From NCBI GenBank assembly GCA_023424585.1, contig JAFADT010000524.1:1-8378 (forward strand): 8,378 bases of DNA, written 5' to 3'. The notes below the pieces were generated by a model. The model ran no database searches and was not told the origin of the DNA. It worked only from the letters and a program-made list of their open reading frames with translations. Origin of the DNA: Pseudomonadota bacterium (GTDB lineage: Bacteria > Myxococcota > Myxococcia > Myxococcales > Myxococcaceae). Each line of letters begins with the position of its first letter. Position 1 is the stretch's first letter. The position numbers and the translations under genes were made by a program. Below are positions 4,655 through 8,378 of this stretch, one piece after another.

Positions 4655-6526
4655 ATGACTCAAGGTCGAGGCCACTTGAACCGCTCCTCCTTCCTGATGC
4701 GCGCGCTGCGCGCCGGCACGTTCTGTCTCCTGGGCGCCAGCTCGCTGGTGACCGCCTGTGACTCCAACGATGATCCGCCCACCGACCCGCCGCCGGTGGA
4801 CACCTCTCCGCGCACGCTGACGCTGCTGCAGACGAGCGACCTGCACACCAACATCTTCCCGTGGGACTACTTCAGCGGGAAGCCGGACGCGAAGCGCGGC
4901 CTGGCCAAGGTGGCCACGCTCATCAAGCAGGAGCGGGAGAAGAACCCGGACTGCACGCTGCTCGTGGACACGGGTGACACCATCCAGGGCTCGCCGCTCG
5001 GCACCTACTACGCCCTGGTGGACAACGCGCCCAAGCACCCCATGGCCACCGCCATGAACGAGCTGGGCTACGTCGCCATGGCGCTGGGCAACCACGAGTT
5101 CAACTATGGCCCGGACGTCCTCGACAAGTTCAAGGGGGAGGCGAACTTCCCCATCCTCGGCGCCAACGTGCGCAAGAGCGCGGACGGCTCCGAGGCCTTC
5201 ACCCCGTATGTGCTGACCACGGTCTGCGACGTGAAGGTCGGCATCCTCGGCCTGGTGACGCCGGGCGTGGCGACGTGGGAGCGCAAGGACAACATCGCCG
5301 GGCTGCGCTTCGATGATCCGCTGGAGACCGCGAAGGTCTACGTGCCGAAGCTGAAGCAGGCCGGCGCGGACGTGGTGGTGGTGGCCATCCACAGCGGCCC
5401 GGACAAGCAGCCGACGGGCAGCGCGAGCAGCCCCGAGTCCTGGCTCGCGGACTACGCGGATGACTCGAAGTGGACCGACCGGGGCAACCTCCCCGGTGAG
5501 AACGAGGCCGTGCAGATCGCCCAGCAGGTGGCGGACGTGGACGTGCTCCTCACCGGCCACACGCACCAGCCCATCCCGAAGATGCTGCTGAAGCAGCAGG
5601 ACGGCCGCGAGGTCCTCCTCACGCAGCCCAACCGCTGGGGCAGCCACCTGGCGGACGTGCAGCTCAAGGTCACCTGGAACGGCGAGCGCTGGGGCGTGGA
5701 CGCGCATGACTCGTCGCTCCACGCGGTGGACGAGACGGTGGCGGAGGATGCCACCGTCAAGCAGCTCACGCAGACCTACCACGACACCACGGTGGGCTAC
5801 GTGAACCAGAAGATTGGCAGCACCACCGCGGCCTTCACGGGCGGCTTCGCCGGGCGCTACGTGGACAGCCCGCTGGCGGACCTGCTCAACACCGTGCAGG
5901 AGGAGGCCGCGGCGGAGGCCGGCTATCCCGTGGACCTGTCCGCGACCGCCCTGTTCTCCAATGACGTGGCGCTGCCGGCGGGGGACGTCACCCTGCGTGA
6001 CGCCTACAGCGTCTACATCTACGACAACACGCTGTACGTGATGGAGATCAACGGCTCCATCCTCCGGCGCGCGCTGGAGATGAACACGCTGTACTTCAAG
6101 CAGCTGGACGCGGCGAACCTGCCCGCGAAGCCCGAGGACGCGAAGGCCACCACGCCCGTCGTCGCGGACTACAACTGGGACCTCTACTCGCGCATCGAGT
6201 ACGGCTACGACCTGACGAAGCCCGCGGGCTCCCGGCTCACGCACCTGCGCTTCCAGGGCCAGGAGGTGCAGGACGACCAGGTCTTCCGCATCGCCGTCAA
6301 CAACTACCGCGGCGGTGGCGGAGGCGGGTTCAGCATGTTCAAGGAGGGCCGCATGCTGTGGTCCTCCGCGGACGGGGTGCGTGACTACGTCGCGCGCTAC
6401 CTGCAGGAGCACCAGAACCTGTCGCCGGACGTGATGAACACCTGCAACTTCACGCTCTCGCCCGACCTCTACACGCCGTACTTCCAGGCCACGCTCGGCC
6501 CCGCGAAGTGCGCGCCCGGGCAGTGA
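4655..6526 (+). CDS. CpdB-like 2',3'-cyclic nucleotide 2'-phosphodiesterase / nucleotidase lipoprotein
   Basis: A protein of up to 623 residues of the 5'-nucleotidase (UshA/CpdB) family: an N-terminal two-metal phosphoesterase and a C-terminal substrate-binding domain. It should hydrolyse extracytoplasmic nucleotides to nucleosides. Residues 15-35 are a lipoprotein signal ending in lipobox VTAC with Cys35, followed by a Pro/Asp-rich linker. Metal and catalytic residues: Asp62 and His64 (SDLHTN), Asp108 (DTGDTIQGSPLG), Asn146-His147-Glu148 (GNHEFNYG), His246 (AIHSG), His302 and His304 (GHTHQP). The C-terminal domain has YIYDNTLYV and the substrate loop NNYR plus six Gly and Phe559. DLH.N, D.GD.IQGSPLG.Y and GNHEFNYG favour CpdB over UshA. 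Alternative starts are TTG 4676, with GAGG four bases upstream, and ATG 4697, which gives a typical 20-residue signal. Asp follows the lipid Cys, an inner-membrane retention signal in E. coli that may not hold in myxobacteria. Confidence 0.9.
   Translation: MTQGRGHLNRSSFLMRALRAGTFCLLGASSLVTACDSNDDPPTDPPPVDTSPRTLTLLQTSDLHTNIFPWDYFSGKPDAKRGLAKVATLIKQEREKNPDCTLLVDTGDTIQGSPLGTYYALVDNAPKHPMATAMNELGYVAMALGNHEFNYGPDVLDKFKGEANFPILGANVRKSADGSEAFTPYVLTTVCDVKVGILGLVTPGVATWERKDNIAGLRFDDPLETAKVYVPKLKQAGADVVVVAIHSGPDKQPTGSASSPESWLADYADDSKWTDRGNLPGENEAVQIAQQVADVDVLLTGHTHQPIPKMLLKQQDGREVLLTQPNRWGSHLADVQLKVTWNGERWGVDAHDSSLHAVDETVAEDATVKQLTQTYHDTTVGYVNQKIGSTTAAFTGGFAGRYVDSPLADLLNTVQEEAAAEAGYPVDLSATALFSNDVALPAGDVTLRDAYSVYIYDNTLYVMEINGSILRRALEMNTLYFKQLDAANLPAKPEDAKATTPVVADYNWDLYSRIEYGYDLTKPAGSRLTHLRFQGQEVQDDQVFRIAVNNYRGGGGGGFSMFKEGRMLWSSADGVRDYVARYLQEHQNLSPDVMNTCNFTLSPDLYTPYFQATLGPAKCAPGQ
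4668..4678 (+). promoter_or_regulatory. Ribosome binding site and alternative TTG start of the CpdB-like gene
   Basis: GAGG (4668-4671) lies four bases before an in-frame TTG (4676-4678), better placed than anything before the ATGs at 4655 or 4697. Starting here would give a lipoprotein signal of 27 residues before the Cys and leave the 4635-4653 hairpin free in the leader. Confidence 0.35.
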
Positions 6527-6564
6527 GGTAGGAGGCCCGGGACGCCCGGAGGATGGTCCCCTTC

Positions 6565-6596
6565 CCCAGGGGGCTCGTCCCCCGGGCCCTTCGGGG
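6565..6596 (+). terminator. Tandem GC-rich hairpins after the CpdB-like gene
   Basis: CCC-A-GGGGG (6565-6573) pairs with CCCCC-GGG (6579-6586) around the loop CTCGT with a single bulged A. It is followed at once by CCC-TTCG-GGG (6587-6596), a stable TTCG tetraloop hairpin. They start 38 bp after the stop at 6526. No T-run follows, as is common in very GC-rich bacteria, so terminator function is likely but not certain. Confidence 0.45.
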
Positions 6597-6614
6597 TGTG
6601 GCGGTCAGGACGGA

Positions 6615-6657
6615 TGCTCCCCGCTGGAGGCGCCGGGTGCGGCCCCAGGGGGGAGCA
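6615..6657 (+). promoter_or_regulatory. Long hairpin upstream of the basic-protein gene
   Basis: TGCTCCCC (6615-6622) pairs with GGGGAGCA (6650-6657); after one G-G mismatch the stem goes on with CTGG (6624-6627) and CCAG (6645-6648). The loop holds the palindrome GGCGCC. It lies 100-142 bp before the start at 6757. It could be a second terminator or a structured leader of the downstream gene. Confidence 0.35.
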
Positions 6658-6756
6658 ACATCCAGAAGGGCACTCGGCCCTGCCTCCGGGAGCGGTTTGC
6701 TGGCGGATGGGAGGTGTTGATGTTCCGCCATGCAATCCCATGGAGGAAGGAAGCCC

Positions 6757-7335
6757 ATGCGCACCCTGCCGTCGAAGCGGATGTCACTGCTCACCGAGCG
6801 TGAAGCCCAGCTCGTCCTGTCCAGCGCTCCACGCAAGCTGGCCGAACTGTCCCCCCGAGCGCTGCGGGGACGCATCCAGCGCACGCGCCGCCTGATGGAG
6901 AAGTACCAGGACGTGGCGCAGCGGCAGCGCAGGGAGGCGCTCCGCAAGGAGGTGCCTTCCCGCTCCCGCCGCGCCGAGGGCAACCACAACACCCTCCGGA
7001 AGGTCGAGTCCTTCGCCGCCGCGCTGGAGCGCTTCGAGAAGCGCCTCGCCCTGCTCGAGCGCAGGGCGCAGGTCCGGACCCGCGCCGCGAGCAGCCCGGG
7101 CCCCCGGCGGGCGACGCGCAAGCCCGCAACCCGCGTGGCCACGGGGGGACGCAAGCCCGTACGCCGGACGCGCGCCGCCGGGCGCACCGTGAAGGCCCCT
7201 GGCGCCAAGCGGTCCGCTTCCCGTCAGAAGCGAGGCGGGGCCCTGAAGCAGGAGCGCTTTCCTTCCCTCAAGCGCCAGGCCAACGCCTCCGCCCGGGGCC
7301 GTCGGACCCAGGGACGGCGCGACGCCCGGCGCTGA
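6757..7335 (+). CDS. Basic protein with helical N-terminal domain and histone-H1-like tail
   Basis: I do not recognise a named family. The ATG at 6757 is preceded by GGAGGAAGGAAG (6741-6752), a strong ribosome binding site; the in-frame ATG at 6730 lacks one. The protein has 192 residues. Residues 10-104 look helical and charged (LLTEREAQLVLSSAPRKLAEL, then RIQRTRRLMEKYQDVAQRQRRE, then SFAAALERFEKRLALLERR) and may form a coiled coil. Residues 105-192 are disordered and strongly basic: about 30 Lys/Arg against 2 acidic residues, with Ala, Pro, Ser, Thr and Gly, and quasi-repeats such as RKPATR and RKPVRR. This is the composition of histone-H1-like or HMGA-like tails, so DNA or RNA binding is inferred. 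There is no signal peptide or membrane segment. It converges on the esterase gene 45 bp away. An artefact is unlikely given the strong ribosome binding site and structured N-terminus. Confidence 0.8.
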   Translation: MRTLPSKRMSLLTEREAQLVLSSAPRKLAELSPRALRGRIQRTRRLMEKYQDVAQRQRREALRKEVPSRSRRAEGNHNTLRKVESFAAALERFEKRLALLERRAQVRTRAASSPGPRRATRKPATRVATGGRKPVRRTRAAGRTVKAPGAKRSASRQKRGGALKQERFPSLKRQANASARGRRTQGRRDARR

Positions 7336-7347
7336 GTCCCGCGGGGG

Positions 7348-7362
7348 GCCGGGTGGCCCGGC
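7348..7362. terminator. Candidate bidirectional terminator between convergent genes
   Basis: GCCGGG (7348-7353), loop TGG, CCCGGC (7357-7362): a perfect 6-bp all-GC stem in the 45-bp gap between the stops at 7335 and 7381. Being symmetric it can act on both strands. It lacks a T-run on either side. Confidence 0.45.
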
Positions 7363-7380
7363 GCGTGAGGCGGGCCTGGC

Positions 7381-8378
7381 TCAGGGGCGCACGACGTCCC
7401 GGATGAACCGGCTCAGCGACTCCGCCATCTTCTGGTGCGTGGCGGCGGAGGGGTGCCAGTCCTCGCCGACGCCGTCGGCGAAGGGGTTCTGCATGGCCAT
7501 CACGTGGCGGTGGACACGGGCGTCGCCGTGGCGCTGACGCTCGGCCACCAGGTCGGAGATCCAATCGCCGACGTGCATGGACGTCACCACGCCCCGCTGC
7601 TCCATCCGCTTGAAGCCATCCGTCATGCTGCCCAGCGTGCACACGATGTGCGCGCGGGGATGCAGCGCGCGGAGCCGCGCGAGGAACGTCCGGTACGCGG
7701 ACTTGAAGGCCGCCTCGTCCGGCAGGAACGCGGCGGTGCCGCTGCCCGCGAACGTGTCGTTGGTGCCGACGTTGACGACAATCACCTCCGGCGGGTCGGT
7801 GGAGAAGTCCCAGGGCACGGGCGGGTCCGGGACCGCGAGCTCGTAGAGGGCGGGAATCAGCCTGGACGTGGTCAGGTCCAGGTTGCGGTACATGCCGTGG
7901 CCCGAATAGCAGACGAACGTGGCCTCCGCGCCCAGGGCCTGGGCCGTGAGCCAGCCATAGCCGCGTCTGGGGTTCTGGTGCTTCGCCGTGAAGGTGGGCG
8001 CCTTCGAGGAGGATGACTCCGGGACGAAGGAGACGTCGGTGCCGTAGCCGCAGGTGATGGAGTCTCCGACGAACTCCAGCCGGAGCCCGGAGTGCCGCGG
8101 GGGCGGCTCCTGGAGCTCCCCCCGCACCTCGAGCGCGAGGAGCGTGCTGGCGCCCACCAGGGACTCGGTGCGCTTGATGAGCTCCACCGTGTGCGGGCCC
8201 TGGGGCAGGTCGCTGGCGAGCAGGTACGTGCCTGGACCGGGATGCACCGCGAGCAGCCGGGGAGGCGCTCCGTCCACCACGACGTCGAAGTGGTTGGTGC
8301 CCACGTCGCCGCCCTGGCCCGCGTCGTCCAGCCGCATCCGCACGGCGTCCCCCTTGAAGCGCGCGCGCACCGTCACGC
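7381..8378 (-). CDS. SGNH/GDSL hydrolase with CE2-type N-terminal domain (acetyl-xylan-esterase-like), 5'-truncated by window
   Basis: The frame is open to the window edge, so the true start and any signal peptide lie beyond 8378; numbering here is from the GTG at 8376. Residues 1-95 are a beta jelly roll of the carbohydrate esterase family 2 type (RARFKGDAVRMRL, then NHFDVVVDG, then GTYLLASDLPQGPHTVELIKRTE). The SGNH domain follows: nucleophile Ser106 in FVGDSITCGYG, oxyanion Gly159 in YSGHGMYRN, Asn206 in VNVGTND, and His308 in EDWHPSAATHQ. CE2 enzymes remove acetyl groups from xylan, mannan or similar glycans, usually outside the cell. The Asp two residues before the His (Asp306) is not in the usual DxxH spacing; CE2 members often work with a Ser-His dyad. 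An insertion of about 25 residues (115-139, Ser/Lys-rich) follows the nucleophile helix. It converges on the basic-protein gene. Confidence 0.9.
   Translation of the reverse strand, partial: VTVRARFKGDAVRMRLDDAGQGGDVGTNHFDVVVDGAPPRLLAVHPGPGTYLLASDLPQGPHTVELIKRTESLVGASTLLALEVRGELQEPPPRHSGLRLEFVGDSITCGYGTDVSFVPESSSSKAPTFTAKHQNPRRGYGWLTAQALGAEATFVCYSGHGMYRNLDLTTSRLIPALYELAVPDPPVPWDFSTDPPEVIVVNVGTNDTFAGSGTAAFLPDEAAFKSAYRTFLARLRALHPRAHIVCTLGSMTDGFKRMEQRGVVTSMHVGDWISDLVAERQRHGDARVHRHVMAMQNPFADGVGEDWHPSAATHQKMAESLSRFIRDVVRP

Noticed and set aside
4187..6412. A 741-codon open frame antisense to the CpdB-like gene
   Set aside because: Its protein is a His/Val/Arg/Gly-rich composition artefact of GC-rich codons, with no family likeness, and it crosses the well-supported CpdB-like and marR genes.
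6596..6895. Cys/Pro-rich 99-codon frame overlapping the start of the basic-protein gene
   Set aside because: It has no ribosome binding site, is in another frame of a gene with a strong one, and its composition is typical of a shadow frame.

Overview
The base composition (very GC-rich, with third codon positions almost all G or C) and the gene content point to a myxobacterium, most likely Cystobacterineae (the Myxococcus/Corallococcus/Stigmatella/Archangium group). The pointers are the tail of a eukaryote-type oxidosqualene cyclase, an RtcB-family RNA ligase, a CE2-type SGNH esterase and a basic protein with a histone-H1-like tail. The assignment is inferred from gene families, not from a marker gene.

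Layout. Positions 1-417 (+) hold the C-terminus of an oxidosqualene cyclase that begins outside the window. It meets tail-to-tail, with a 20-bp overlap, a DUF1993 protein (398-904, -). Next, 1017-1334 (+) is only the C-terminal domain of a serine hydrolase (beta-lactamase/PBP-like family), read here as a decayed gene. It faces an RtcB RNA ligase (1347-2771, -) across 12 bp. A 215-bp divergent spacer (2772-2986) has no gene but carries several inverted repeats. A small DUF4279-like protein follows (2987-3415, +), ending 9 bp from the end of a SAM-dependent methyltransferase (3425-3997, -). The methyltransferase is divergent, over only 64 bp, from a MarR-family repressor (4062-4520, +). A predicted promoter for the methyltransferase overlaps the first codons of marR. 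After a 134-bp gap comes a large CpdB-like 2',3'-cyclic nucleotide phosphodiesterase/nucleotidase lipoprotein (4655-6526, +). A 230-bp GC-rich spacer with strong hairpins precedes a small very basic protein (6757-7335, +). The window ends in an SGNH/GDSL hydrolase with a CE2-type jelly-roll domain (7381-8378, -), cut by the window edge.

How the genes relate. Most look like independent transcription units; strands alternate and four gene pairs converge with little or no space. The only pair with a clear regulatory logic is marR/methyltransferase. RtcB (joins RNA ends carrying 2',3'-cyclic phosphate) and the CpdB-like lipoprotein (hydrolyses 2',3'-cyclic nucleotides) share a chemical theme, but they are not in one operon and probably act in different compartments, so a link is speculative. 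I did not find a clear undescribed multi-gene system. The points most worth following are the sterol-type cyclase, the H1-like-tailed protein with its hairpin-rich leader, the compact marR/methyltransferase switch and the palindromes between rtcB and the DUF4279-like gene. There is no stretch over 300 bases without a gene, and I saw no tRNA, rRNA, CRISPR array, transposase or IS end.
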